Assembly (NCBI RefSeq): GCF_037392515.1
Contig: NC_090295.1
Location: forward strand, 13,349,001-13,413,000
Length of the DNA stretch: 64,000 nt
Source: Haliotis asinina
Taxonomy: Eukaryota; Mollusca; Gastropoda; Lepetellida; Haliotidae
Reading direction: 5' to 3'
Shown here: in pieces, positions 12,000 through 23,335 of the stretch
Layout of the letters: each line of letters opens with the position of its first letter
Position numbering within the stretch: the first letter of the stretch is position 1
Made by a program: the position numbers and the translations under genes
Notes under the pieces: generated by a model
What the model was told of the DNA's origin: nothing
Databases searched by the model: none
Seen by the model: only the letters and a program-made list of their open reading frames with translations

Positions 12000-14670
12000 A
12001 TTATTTGTTCAAGGGTCCATTAGGGCAACAAGTAGATCCAGTGAAAGTGACAGTGTAGAGAAGTTTACGTTTTCTTTAGATCCTAGAATGAATCATTGAT
12101 AACATGGATTGGTGGATGAAATGATGCACGAAAGAAACAACTGAATACAGTCATAGATGAGTACAGGGTACTGTGAATAATATCCAAACAGAATGAATTA
12201 TTTTTCTGAGTCCAGTTTTTACATTTACGTGTTGCTTAAATCCCTATGTTTCCCCTTGGGCTCAAATATTAAAGCCACTTGCCACAAGGCATAAGAAAGC
12301 AACTTCTCCTGACTATTTTCCTGTTTGCGCTGATTTTTTGACTTAATTATGATGATGTAATTATGAAAGAATAAATCAACATGGTATTTAATGATCACTG
12401 GAATATTTATTGACAAGTGATAAATAGCAAAGAAAGATAACCCTACTTTTTCATCATTGCCAGATTTAATGGCTAAATTTTGATCAGATATAAAATGAAA
12501 TCCAAGTTTAATTCCACTTTGAAACCATAAGTGAGGAGCTCACAGACAAGTAAGATATTTTATTGCCTGAAATGAAAACTGAAATCAATATCCTGGGCAT
12601 TGGAATTTGTCAAGGGCGATGGGATATTTGAACTGCTGTCCCCAGTCTGAGTTTCACACAGTAACCAATGCAATACATTAAACTTTTTGTCATACAGTGA
12701 CTTGATACATTTTGTTTGAGAAGGTTAAGAAGTTCCAACCATCAGAAACACAAACATACACCCTGGTTCTGCTGGTATCTTTGCTACTGTGATCCCAAAA
12801 TATTTGCTGTCTTTTTTATTTTGATAATTGAAAATGTTGTTTGAAATTGTGTCTAGTTTGTCACATGTTACGGTTATTCACATTTTTACTTCAATTTTTA
12901 TTTGCGTTATGTTTGTGTTGTTTCAGATGTATTAGTTCTGTTTCTTCATCATGTCTGCAGATCCAATCGGATCCTCATTTTTTAAGCAATGATGTCAGCA
13001 TAGTAACATATTAACCTACAAACAAAATGACAAGTATAAACTGATTCTCAAAATGATATGTATTCCATTTTTGTAACATTTTGACATAAACTTTCTCCAG
13101 AAACAGAAAGTTTCTACAAGCTGAAATCATGTAAAATAGACACTTTTTATTACGTACAAAATGTTTTAGACATTTTTAGGAACACGTTGGTGACCACTCC
13201 ACAATCATAGCAGTTAGGTAATCGTAACTCCGATACGAAAGTCTTATTCACTTTGTGGAACGGGTCCCATACCATTCTTGATAAGAACTTACCATCAGAT
13301 AGTGGTCGTGGGGTAATCTTGTGGTTAAAACATTTAAAAACAACAAAAAATTACTTACCTTAAGTGACGTGTTTTGCTTTACATTAACACAGCTTAATCC
13401 TTAATTTATGTTTTTCATCGATCACGTCCAGTTGTTCATATGGTAAAGGTTTTATATGTTGCCCTTGAGGAACTTTAAGTATTTATATATAACTAGTTGT
13501 TGTCATATTTTAAACTTTACTTTAGATGTTTTTATTGTGCAAATAAGCATTTTGTGGATGCTTTCTCAGAGAGAACTTTGGGGAGTGTACTGATACACTG
13601 AGGAAGCATTTCTAAGTTGACAGCTTTGAGAAATTTCAGCTTAGGTAAGCTCCAAAAGTCATTAAACATCCTTTGTTTTGTTTGTAAATTGGAAAATAGG
13701 TGGGTTACATGTTAAACAAAATATTTATCATTTTTTATATTGTGCCAGAGGTGCCAGAGCTGTTATATGATAAATATTCTCAAACATATTGACAGTGTTT
13801 CCTTCCGAGACGTTTTAATACTTGTTTCTTATTTAACTTATCTCTGGTAGTTGTATTATGGCAGGGTTGCAGTCCTTAGCAGTGCCAGGATCTGCTGATC
13901 TTTGGTTTAAATCCCTCTGGGGCTGGGATGGGTCCAAATTTTACCCGGGAACCCCACCCCTAATTACCCTACCCTGATACCCATTCTGTTAGTACCTGGC
14001 AATATATTCTTCAGCAAGGAGATTAAACATTTGGTTACCCAGCTCAGCCCTAAATCCCTCATTATTACGAAGCCAAGTTTTACACCATAAATGCTTATGA
14101 GTATCTTCTTTGGCTTTCCTCTTGTTCAAACTGAGATACTTGATATGACTGAAATGCAGTGTTTCATTGAACTAAAAAATGTTCAAATAAAAAGTAAGTT
14201 GACAGTATGGAGGACCACGGGACATACCATTGTCTGTAGAGTTATGTTTATTTTGATTTGTATTCTTCTATTTACTAGGTCACATTTTGTTTTGTTGATC
14301 ATCATGAATAGAAAGTAAATCATATTTTCATATGCCTATTATAGTATATTTTTGTTTGAATTTGAATTAAGTGTTTGTGGATTTTCTTCATATACCTACC
14401 ATGTCATGTTATAAAAAAAAAGAAGAAATAAACATGAAATTCTTTCTGTGTTTATTTAGTTTTTCTTACTTTGAAATGAGCTGAATTTAGGTTTCAAGAT
14501 ATTTTTCTGTGCATAGCAAGACACATATACCCTCATTCACACACAATGATAATGTATGTTTATTCTTACTCAAAAGAGAGTCTTGATGGTAAAGATAAAC
14601 AACAACCATGTCTAGGGTACGAGTTCTGGTGATACAGCTAGCCAGGACCTACAATGAAATTTGTGAACTG
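12000..14670. other. Intergenic, no gene seen
   Basis: AT-rich DNA between TMEM185 and RSG1. No exon with both splice signals and protein-like coding was found; open frames are short and AT-driven. Confidence 0.45.
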
Positions 14671-14674
14671 AAGA

Positions 14675-15307
14675 GGTGGACTACATTGGATCTATTCTAG
14701 GGTGGACTACAAGTGATCTAGGCTGGGGATGGTGTACAGGGGATCTACCCTAGGAAGGGCTATATGTGATTTAGTCTGGGGATAGTTTAGAAGGGATCTA
14801 GTCTAGGCTGGACTACATGGGATCAAGTTGCGGGTGGACTGCAGGATATCTAGTCTAGGGTGGACTACAGGTGATCTAATCTAGGCAGGACTACATGGGA
14901 TCTAGCCTCAGATGGACTGCCGGTGATCTAGCCTCAGATGGACTACAGGTGATCTTGTCTAGGGATGGTCAATAGGTGATCTAATCTAGAGATGTTCTGC
15001 AGGTAATCTAATCCAGGGTGGACTGTCAGGGATCTAGCCTCAGATGGACTACAGGTGATCTAGTCTAGGGATGGTGAATAGGTGATCTAATCTAGTGATG
15101 GTCAACAGGTGATCTAATCCAGGGTGGACTATCGGGGATCTAGCCTCAGATGGACTGCCGGTTATCTAGCCTCAGATGGACTACAGGTGATCTTGTCTAG
15201 GGATGGTCAATAGGTGATCTAATCTAGAGATGTTCTGCAGGTAATCTAATCCAGGGTGGACTGCAGGGGATCTAGTCTGTGGTGGACTACAGGTGATCTA
15301 GTCTAGA
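14675..15307. repeat. Minisatellite with about 28-bp units (GGTGGACTACAGGTGATCTA)
   Basis: About 22 imperfect units built on GTGGACTACAGGTGATCTAG with a TCTAGGG or CCTCAGA connector. A higher-order duplication is visible: the run CCGGTGATCTAGCCTCAGAT... near 14930-15020 recurs near 15160-15250. Confidence 0.9.
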
Positions 15308-16215
15308 TATATGCTCTGCGCGACTATAAACATTATTTTAACGACCGTTTTTGTAAGGTAGGTTGTGACTACCATTTCGGCTGTTGGTGGTGGTGGTGGT
15401 GTGAGGGTGGCTGATGTTTCTGCTCCCATTCTTGAACCGGATAATGCGGATCCTCTGAAGAGATACCCTCTTTCGGCTTGATGTCCTGTTCAGGCTTCAG
15501 AAACAATTTTCCGAGGCTGAGGATGAATCTCAGGCATTGTTTCCAGTCACAGTTTTTACAGTAGGGTTGACGTATGGTTGTCTGTACTGTTCAGGTGTCC
15601 GTAATGTTGCATCGAGATGCCGCCACTTAAAGAGTTTATATCCCAAAACAAGCTGAATTCGACATTTTGTGACTCTGAGGATTGCATTGCTAGGGCAATA
15701 ACTGGGAGGCGGATGTCCAGTTCCTTTCGTGTGACATTTTATTGACACTTGAAATCTGGAAGTTACGTAATGAGCTAACAAACATCAATATTATTTCCCC
15801 GAGATCGTTAATACCACTTCAGATGCAAAACAAGTTGCCTGTATAAAAAAAAAAATAGCGAGCGAAATTCAGCAAGATTGGTCATCTGCTAGTGACAGGT
15901 ATGTATAAAACAGGAAGCCAACGTGATCAAAACACACTCTCGCAGGGAGGAGGTAAAAATACAGCTCATCTGAGAAAACACCTACAAAATACCCGAACCT
16001 GGCAAGCGGCTGCAGTTTAGCCAATACAATGTCATCAACGCTATTTTTGTGGGAAACACATGATATTTTTGTGGGAAATAGATGAATATATCTTTATTAC
16101 TCAAGCCAAGGTTAGCAAAGTCAAAACTTTGAATAATATTAAAGATAAGAATTACGTTTTTGTCTTACATCGTCAAAAAACCCTAATACTGGGATACAGG
16201 CAACGCGCCCTTTAC

Positions 16216-16257
16216 TGACGTCATGAGTAAGGTGGTGACGTGACACCAATGACGTCA
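16216..16257. promoter_or_regulatory. Cluster of CRE-type bZIP sites about 1.05 kb upstream of the RSG1 start codon
   Basis: Two full palindromes TGACGTCA lie at 16216-16223 and 16250-16257, with a related TGACGTGA at 16236-16243 between them. TGACGTCA is the consensus CREB/ATF site. Three such sites in 42 bases is unusual in AT-rich sequence. Linkage to RSG1 is only by position; no transcription start was identified. Confidence 0.45.
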
Positions 16258-16921
16258 TGGCTGATCCCTCTTCATCTGGGAGAGACTGGCCAGTGTTGTT
16301 GCCACATGGAAAATGGGAACGGAAAACTATCTCAGTGGTGACACCATAGCCACTGCAGTGTCACCAATGCCGAGAGGGTCTGGGTGTGTCTAATGTGCTG
16401 CTGTGCTGAAGGACACTAACATTTGGCGTTTGACTCATGGTAGCAAGTGTCCTGTGAAACCGAAGATGACCATCCACCAGTGCCAGTGTTTAACACAGCT
16501 GTGGTGACTACCACTGGGAGACTAACTGTCAAATCCTGACAGTACTTTTTCAGGACCACCCATCCCTCAAAAGAATGCTGTGTACAGTGCAAACATCAAC
16601 AACCAGTATGACTTCTCTCTGTAACGTTGTGATGTGAAATGTCTCCAAAAATTATACTGCCATTCGATAAACCTTGACCAAAAAGGCAAGACTGATGAAC
16701 AATAGCACATCTAATGATTAACAGTATCAGCTAAATCGCACTTCTCGCACGTCTAGCAGTACGTTTATGTAAGTAAACATTATGCATGGTACAATAGAGA
16801 TTATGTTTTAGGCAACAAAAAGCCAAATCAACAAGCAAATATGCTCTGCATTTGAAAACAATCGGTATTTTCGGATGTTTTAATTCCCACTGTCCTTGAA
16901 GCAAAATATTACTTTATCAAC

Positions 16922-16959
16922 AGCTGAGTGCGGCGTAAAGCTAAAACTCACTCACTCAC
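16922..16959 (+). mobile_element. 38-bp 5'-truncated SINE tail with 12-bp target duplication
   Basis: The insert is just the shared SINE tail (GAGTGCGGCGTAAAGCTAAA then CTCACTCACTCAC). It is flanked by TACTTTATCAAC at 16910-16921 and 16960-16971. Severe 5' truncation with a perfect duplication is the signature of reverse transcription primed at the 3' end. Confidence 0.88.
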
Positions 16960-17299
16960 TACTTTATCAACGATCGCAGCCTTTGGTACGTGTTTTCAAT
17001 AGCGGTGCACCAAGGAAAAGTTGGGATAGAGTTACGTCCCTTTTGTTTACCGTGCACGTTACATGTTAGAAGTGAGGAAAGTACGTCTGTATCAAAATGA
17101 GATACCTGAAGATATTATTTGTGTGTACTCTGAAATCTTAATAGCCTATAAGTAGATCGAACCTTAAATAATCTTTGCATGTCCAACGAATAGAAATTCA
17201 GTAAACCACACCAGACAGATCCCAGAGGGGTACACCACCTTGTGGTTGTTCCTGAGGGAAGTCATCTTGAAAAGAAGTTGACACTGCCATCGTCACGCG

Positions 17300-20200
17300 A
17301 TGTTCTCCCCTGGATCGCTGCTTCAGTTCGACTGGTATCGCAGCCATGAAGGAAGGGAAATATTCAACAACTTTATGCAGAATAATGGCATCAAGAGGAA
17401 GACATGGGGTACGAGAACAATCTTTCACTTTCAGTGACCATGCATGCAACATAGTCCAGTATATAGCTAGACGACTTCGCACTATACCAAGGTGTGCTCG
17501 ACAACTCGATGTTGGTCTTGGCTGGAATACGAGTTTATTCATATGAACTGCATGCAACATTGCCTTTCATCAATAAATTGTGTCTCGACATGATCTGTTA
17601 ATTCCAAGCTCATTCTCTTTTTCGTTGTGTAAATCCTTGAAGAGATGGATACCAGACCATTGTGTACTGTGTACTGTGTACTTTTTACTGATTTTGTCTC
17701 AGGGTTACTTGAGAGGCCAAACATTCCTTCTCTGGAAGAGTTCACCTATAAATTGTTTCTTGTTGGGAAGTCTGGAGTCGGGAAGACAAGCACTGCAGCC
17801 AAGCTGAGTGGCAATGATGTACCTTCTGCACATTGTGAGACATCAGGTAACTGTAGATGACATCTGTGGTGAACCTTCAGACCATTGTACATCATCGAGT
17901 ACAGTATGTTTGGATCAAAAGCAGACCAGTTAATTGTAAGCTAACTTGAAAACTCATAAACATAAAATATACTCAATGAAGCACTGATCATAATCAAAAC
18001 TTCAGACCAACCCTGTGAGGTTTTATTTACAAAATTCTAGTCCTAGAATTAAAAGGTTTTCAACAAACTATCATCAAAATATTGACACAGTTCACTAATT
18101 GTTACAAGGGAGGAATGTAGAGAAAGAGACAGACAGGTGTCATTAACTCATTAATATATTTGCAGGAATTCAGACAAGTACTGTGTATTGGCCAGCTCGG
18201 ATTCTTCAACTGAACAAGACAGTGCTCTTCAACATTCAGCTATGGGATGCTGGAGAGAATGCATTGAGGAAGTTTGATCATGTTCTTCCAGTAAGTCCAC
18301 TTGCATCTTTGTAAAAGCTTTTATTATTTCAATCATTTTGATTTTAGTGGGTTTCTTTTTGGATTTTTTTCAAATGTATGGTCAGAGTTGGAATTGAAAA
18401 TTAAGACATACGTCTTCTTTTATATGACTGTGCCAACCAAAATATAGAAATATATTGTTATACAAAAGAGGCTTATTGTAGCCTTGTAGATAAAGCAGGT
18501 TTTTTCACACTGGAGGCAGGAGTTTGAATCTGATGATACAATGAATGAAACAACTTTCTGGTGCCTCATGCTGTTATTTTGCTTTTTATATTGCCAAAAA
18601 TGTTGTACAATCTCTTACTCAAATTCCAAGTCAACTATGTCCAACTTGAACCATTTATCAAGTTAAAAGTGTACATCTTGCATTATGTACCACACCTGCC
18701 ATGTTCATCTTGCCATACATTAAGTCAGCTGTGAAAAACATTTATCATATGCCAAGTCACTTGTGTACAACTTTAGATTGCATCACATACTTCCAGGCCT
18801 GTGTGGACAAGATGGACGGGATCCTCCTCCTCTACTCGTTTGTGGACAAGGGCAGTTTTGAGGAGATCCCCCAGCTTATCACTAGACACACTGATCCTGA
18901 TGATGGTGTGTGTAAAATAGTCATTGGAACCAAGTATCCTTTGTTGTATGGACAAATTTTCAGGAGGCATAGGATGGAAATTAGCTAAAAAACGTCTACT
19001 GGTCCAATTGATAAAATATGTATGAATGTTGCCTTTGGATACCTTAAAGCCATATGAAATTGAGCCAGTCATATTGACTTAATCCTAAATATCCACAAAG
19101 ACATGGTTATATTCCACTGGTTCTCCAGGTCTCAAATTACCTCCCCTTAAAGGTCACACACAACCCAAAATTCAAACATGATTAAAACACGGGGATAAGT
19201 ATACTGTGTGTGATAAATTGGAAACATATACCCATGGTTATATAGCAGCAAATTTAGTTATATTAGCAACTTGTAAGCAGAGTCAATATAATATTAAATT
19301 TGCAGCTATCTTACCACAGGCATGCATTCCCAATTCATGAAACACAGTACGTTTATCCCCATTCCAGTTCAACTCATTGCAAAAGATAATTGCCCGCTGA
19401 TTCCTTAATGACAAGCCATTAACAGGTCTGTTGTCAAATGATGTCACAGCGGGTGACGCCACACTCCATAATGTCGTCATAAATCTTGTTTCATGATCTG
19501 ACAGTGTTAAGTCAACCTCCTGTTGCAATTAAGTTACTAACAATTACAATTGAACATATGATATTGTTTTGTCTTTTTAAATATATAGTCCATCCACTTT
19601 AGAGGAATAGGGGAATTAATTTTCCTAGGGCTTCTGCAAATGACACTGCCCGGAAAATATTGTTATGCCAATAATGTAGGGATACATTTACTGGTTTTGG
19701 TGAATGGGTTTTCAAATTGCGACTGTATATGTCAATTATACGGTCAGAAATTTATAGCACTGACCTGTCAGAATTTGTGTTAGATACTAAGTTGTATTAG
19801 AATGTAGGTTTAGTATGAGCCCTGGATATATGGAGGATGCTTGTGCTAATTTTGCTGTAATCAACATAATAGTTCCCATGGGTCTTTATTTACCATATGA
19901 TCAAATGATATGACTGTTTTAACTCCCACACAATAACAAAGCCACAATTTTTAACAGTTGTGTCTAAGTTGTGATCTATGCCTTGGAACCTTTTGCCACT
20001 GTAGCTTTGATTCTGAAGTGGCTTCATCAACTTTATCTTATACCAATTTACTCCCCCACAATGGTTTGAATTCAAAATCCAGTTAAGATGGCTTTTCTGA
20101 ATGAGAATTGTTACAGACTTAGTTTGAAGATGGCAACCTCGTACTAGTCAGCAGTTGATATACATATATGATAAAATCACAATACTGTTTCAGGTGATCT

Positions 20201-21509
20201 CCAAGTTTTATTTCCAACTAATAGGTCTAACTATTCATACTAGCTTTTAATTTGAGCACATTATTTCTATTTATCACTTTCTCGTGAGGTTGAAGTTGAT
20301 GACCAATCATTGTGCCTCCTCTGAATATGATTCAAAGACACAGCCTTTTGCAAGTGAGTCCTTAACATTTTGTACTAAAGTAAATTCCATGAAAGAAACA
20401 AGGTAACGGAATGGAAATGTATTTGTAGGTGAACATGGCATGATGCAGCTTTTATCAATATTCCAGCAACATCATGACTTGAGACCCCAGAAATGGGCTT
20501 CACACAATATACCTATATGAGGCAGAATGAATGAACATGACACTACACCTACTGCCCTGATGGAGATATGTAATTACACTGCATAATGGAGTGTGGCAGT
20601 AACACATTTATATTGTCATAGGGATCTGTTTGTAAAATGAAAACAGATGTGAAACTTTGAGGCCAAAAACATTGGCTAATCCAAAGCTCAGAGAGATTAT
20701 TTTCTCTATGTTATTTTTTTATTAGTAGTATTTTGCACTGAATATTATAACTGAGTCAAATAGTTATCCATTTAGAATTTGAGATCTTTTATCATAATTC
20801 ACTGGAAATTGAAACATGTAGCAACTAAACATTCAAATGGATGCAACTAAAATATCAAGGTAGAAACCTATCAACTCAGAGGCAGACATTTGACACGTTG
20901 TCTCTGTAAATTTTGAAAAAAAATTGCAAATGTGAATATAAGGTTCTTTTGTTGAAGTGATGATTGCAAAAGAGGATGAGGAGTTACATTTGTGCTTTGA
21001 ATTTAATGTTAACGTCAAATGTAATAACATGATATTGCCACATATAAATCATCTGCAGTCTTTAATTTCCTTTAGGTTGTATAATATATATGCAGTAGTA
21101 GTAGCAGTAGTAGTAGTAGTAGCAGCAGCAGCAGTAGTATGTTGAAATGACAACATGAGCAGCATGTGGCCTTTTTGTTGCAAATACATGCATCATGGTT
21201 TTTGCTCTGAAATAGTTTCTCTTTAAGGTTACTTTTGTCGTCTAGTACTTAACTCAGTTTAGGTTTGATCAGCATGCTCACAGCGAGATAACACAGAGAG
21301 ACATCCGTGAATTTGAGAGTACATGGAAAATACCGATGTTGAAGATTAAGAATGTTCCAGAATACCATCACACAGACAGCCGAAATGATCTGAGTGACGT
21401 CCTGCCAATCTTAAACTCAATCTGTGAACATCTGTGGTACCGAGATGTGTTACTGGCTGGCAGATCTGAGAACAAGGGTCACATGGAGAAAAGGATAGCA
21501 TATTGCTGA
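17300..21509 (+). CDS. RSG1: RSG1 / CPLANE2 ciliogenesis small GTPase, five exons, complete
   Basis: Exons 17300-17408, 17703-17846, 18166-18290, 18797-18933 and 21263-21509 join with consistent phases (1,1,0,2) into 253 residues; the human protein is 258. The start ATG at 17300 opens a frame whose DWYRSHEGREIF parallels the N terminus of human RSG1. The GLLERP motif is split across intron 1 as G/GG. The P-loop GKSGVGKT is at residues 58-65, GIQTSTVYWPA follows, WDAGE at 111-115 is the G3 motif, and TKFDQ near 171-175 replaces the usual NKxD, as in human GSKFDQ. RSG1 is a Rab/REM2-like GTPase of the CPLANE complex that acts at the basal body in ciliogenesis and intraflagellar transport. The last six residues and the stop codon lie inside the first unit of a minisatellite. 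Intron 2 is about 320 bp; intron 4 is about 2.3 kb. Confidence 0.95.
18470..18580 (+). mobile_element. SINE-T relic
   Basis: Diverged tRNA-like head (TTGTAGCCTTGTAGATAAAG, GGAGTTTGAATCTGATG) and part of the body, in RSG1 intron 3. Confidence 0.45.
20445..20525 (-). mobile_element. SINE-T fragment
   Basis: ATTCCAGCAACATCATGACTT and CAGAAATGGGCTTCACACAA match the body and tail of the tRNA-headed family. The head is not preserved. Confidence 0.55.
21092..21140. repeat. GTA/GCA triplet microsatellite
   Basis: A run of GTAGTAGTA and GCAGCAGCA triplets. Confidence 0.9.
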
Positions 21510-21845
21510 AGTCAGGGTTGACAGTCAACAAGATTGGATATTGCTGAAGTCAGGGTTAATGGACAGCAGGATAGCATATTGCTGAAGTGAAGATTCAGAA
21601 AAGATTGCATATTGCTGAAGTCAGGGTTGACAGCAGGATAGCATATTGCTGAAGTCAGGGTTGACAGCAGGATAGCATTTTGCTGAAGTCAGGGTTGACA
21701 GCAGGATAGCATTTTGCTGAAGTCAGGGTTGACAGCAGGATAGCATTTTGCTGAAGTCAGGGTTCACAGACAAGATAGCATATTGCTGAAATGAAGGTTC
21801 ACAGAAGCTGAAGTCAAGGTTCACAGACAACAGGATTGCATACTG
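21490..21845. repeat. Minisatellite overlapping the RSG1 stop codon
   Basis: About ten units of about 31 bp on GATAGCATATTGCTGAAGTC and AGGGTTGACAGCAG. The first unit supplies the last RSG1 codons and the TGA. One further unit (GCAGCATATTGCTGAAGTAA) occurs at about 22533, beyond the transposon at 21871-22488, so the insertion split the array. Confidence 0.9.
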
Positions 21846-21870
21846 CTAAAGATGGGTCATAAGGAAAACA

Positions 21871-22488
21871 CAATCTAAGTAAACTTATCCTCAGTACTTT
21901 TCGTTACACTCCACCACTGACAAAACCTTATGGGAGGTCGCGTCAGGTAATCTTTGAGATTGACCAATCAGAACACAGCTTACCAAATCGTGAAAGTGCA
22001 CATTCGCACATTCCTTATGAACTTTTCATCTCGAAAAGGTTCATACCTGAACGATTCTGAATGCTATTTAGTGTATGATCGCTTCTGGGTGATGCACACA
22101 GCGTACATACAGCCATGACAACGGTGAGTAAACAGTCGCTGAAAATAGCGTTTTGGCAATATTCAAGGATGTTATCTTGCGGAAATATTAGCTAATGGTA
22201 ACCATGTCATCAGAAAACCCAAAGCGTATATACTGCAGGTCAAATAACTGTGTGATATGCTGATTTTTGTTTTGAGAGATCTGTATCGGTGACCTGAATA
22301 TTTTGAAAGTCCCTCCAATCCCTAAATAGTAGCCGTTGTCTGATTGGTTAAATCTGTTTAACTGTCTCTCATTTGATTGGACTGTCATTGGTTGCTCAAA
22401 GGTTACCTGACACGACCTTCTACTAGGTTTTGTTAGACTCAGTCGTGGAGTGTAACGAAATACACTGAGACGAAGTTTACTTAGACTG
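21871..22488. mobile_element. DNA element with 10-bp target duplication, copy 1
   Basis: Flanked by AAGGAAAACA at 21861-21870 and 22489-22498. Termini are CAATCTAAGTAAACTT and its inverse AAGTTTACTTAGACTG, with inverted repeats of about 43 bp that include TTTCGTTACACTCCAC. At 618 bp it is noncoding and nonautonomous. The 9-11 bp duplication size suggests a Mutator-like origin, which is inference. Confidence 0.85.
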
Positions 22489-22771
22489 AAGGAAAACAGG
22501 ATATCACAATGCAGAGGATGACACAGACAAGGCAGCATATTGCTGAAGTAAAGGTTGTGAAACAGTCAATAGTACTGCAGCCAAATGACTGTAACTTTCA
22601 TTCAATGTGTGAAAACATTCATACTGGTAATCATGGAAAAAGATAACAAAGACTCTTATGTATATAAAAAGAACATTTTTAGTAGGATTTCTTTTTTATT
22701 CCAAAATAAATATTTTTGTATACATGAATACATCAAGGTAAAACATGGATTACTGTTGTATGTGTGCGAAG

Positions 22772-23332
22772 GCTTGACCTTGAGCTGGGAATCGATGAAC
22801 TGGATTCAGATGAACATGTGAGGGACGTACACCCAGAATATCTGCTGGTTAAGGTAACTCGTGTATCAATTCAGATCAGTATTGTAATAAATAAGAAGTA
22901 ATGGCTGCAAGTCATAGGAATAATGTCACAGGGTCTAGATGTTCTAAGCTCTGTTAGTGCAGAGATAGTCATAAGTGCCACACATCAACATACGACTATA
23001 TTAGTGCTGAGAGAGCTTTGAACATCTAGGCCCTGAACATTTGGAATTCAAGTAATGGAGAACATTTTTCTCTGTATGTGGTTATAATATTCCCTTTATC
23101 AAAGTTTTTTCCACACAACCATAACATTGGTAAGTACCAGCATTTTTTGTAACGACAGATTAATTATCATCTTAAAAGATAGAACATTCTTTGGAGAAAA
23201 CTGATATTGCCTTTAGAGTGTAATGGCTGCTGTAAGTCCAAACTTTTCAATCAGAAATAAATGTGATTGGAAGAGTTAAATCCTCTTCGTACATTGCAGC
23301 AGACATCGTCAAGAAATATTCCTGCCATATGA
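22772..23332 (+). other. Unassigned pair of exon-like segments downstream of RSG1
   Basis: Segment 22772-22853 follows GCGAAG and ends AAG/GTAACT; it encodes 27 residues of acidic, protein-like sequence (LDLELGIDELDSDEHVRDV and onward). Segment 23300-23332 follows ATTGCAG and closes the frame with QTSSRNIPAI and TGA. The first segment needs two bases from a preceding exon, which is exactly what RSG1 exon 4 leaves, so it could be an alternative RSG1 3' end. It could equally belong to an unrecognised gene. Confidence 0.3.
22929..23035. mobile_element. Palindromic MITE, 107 bp
   Basis: CAGGGTCTAGATGTTCTAAG at the left matches the inverse of GAACATCTAGGCCCTG at the right, and the arms pair along almost the whole length. 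Confidence 0.8.
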
Positions 23333-23335
23333 CCA

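Larger units (their letters stand above)
15308..17299. other. Upstream region of RSG1
   Basis: Contains the CRE cluster at 16216-16257, a short GGT repeat at 15386-15402 and a tiny truncated SINE tail at 16922-16959. A - strand frame at 15530-15781 (83 codons) was not recognisable as a protein. Confidence 0.45.
18934..21262. other. RSG1 intron 4
   Basis: No coding signal. It holds a sequence starting AAAGGTCACACACAACCC at 19150 that resembles the terminus at 59057, a SINE-T fragment near 20445-20525 on the - strand (CCAGAAATGGGCTTCACACA), and a GTA/GCA triplet repeat. Confidence 0.5.

Noticed and set aside
15530-15781. 83-codon - strand frame
   Set aside because: No recognisable motif, no splice partners and no conserved features visible.
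17198-17560. 120-codon - strand frame
   Set aside because: Antisense shadow over the first RSG1 exon.
21490-21845. Regular repeats resembling a CRISPR array
   Set aside because: Head-to-tail minisatellite without unique spacers, in an animal genome.
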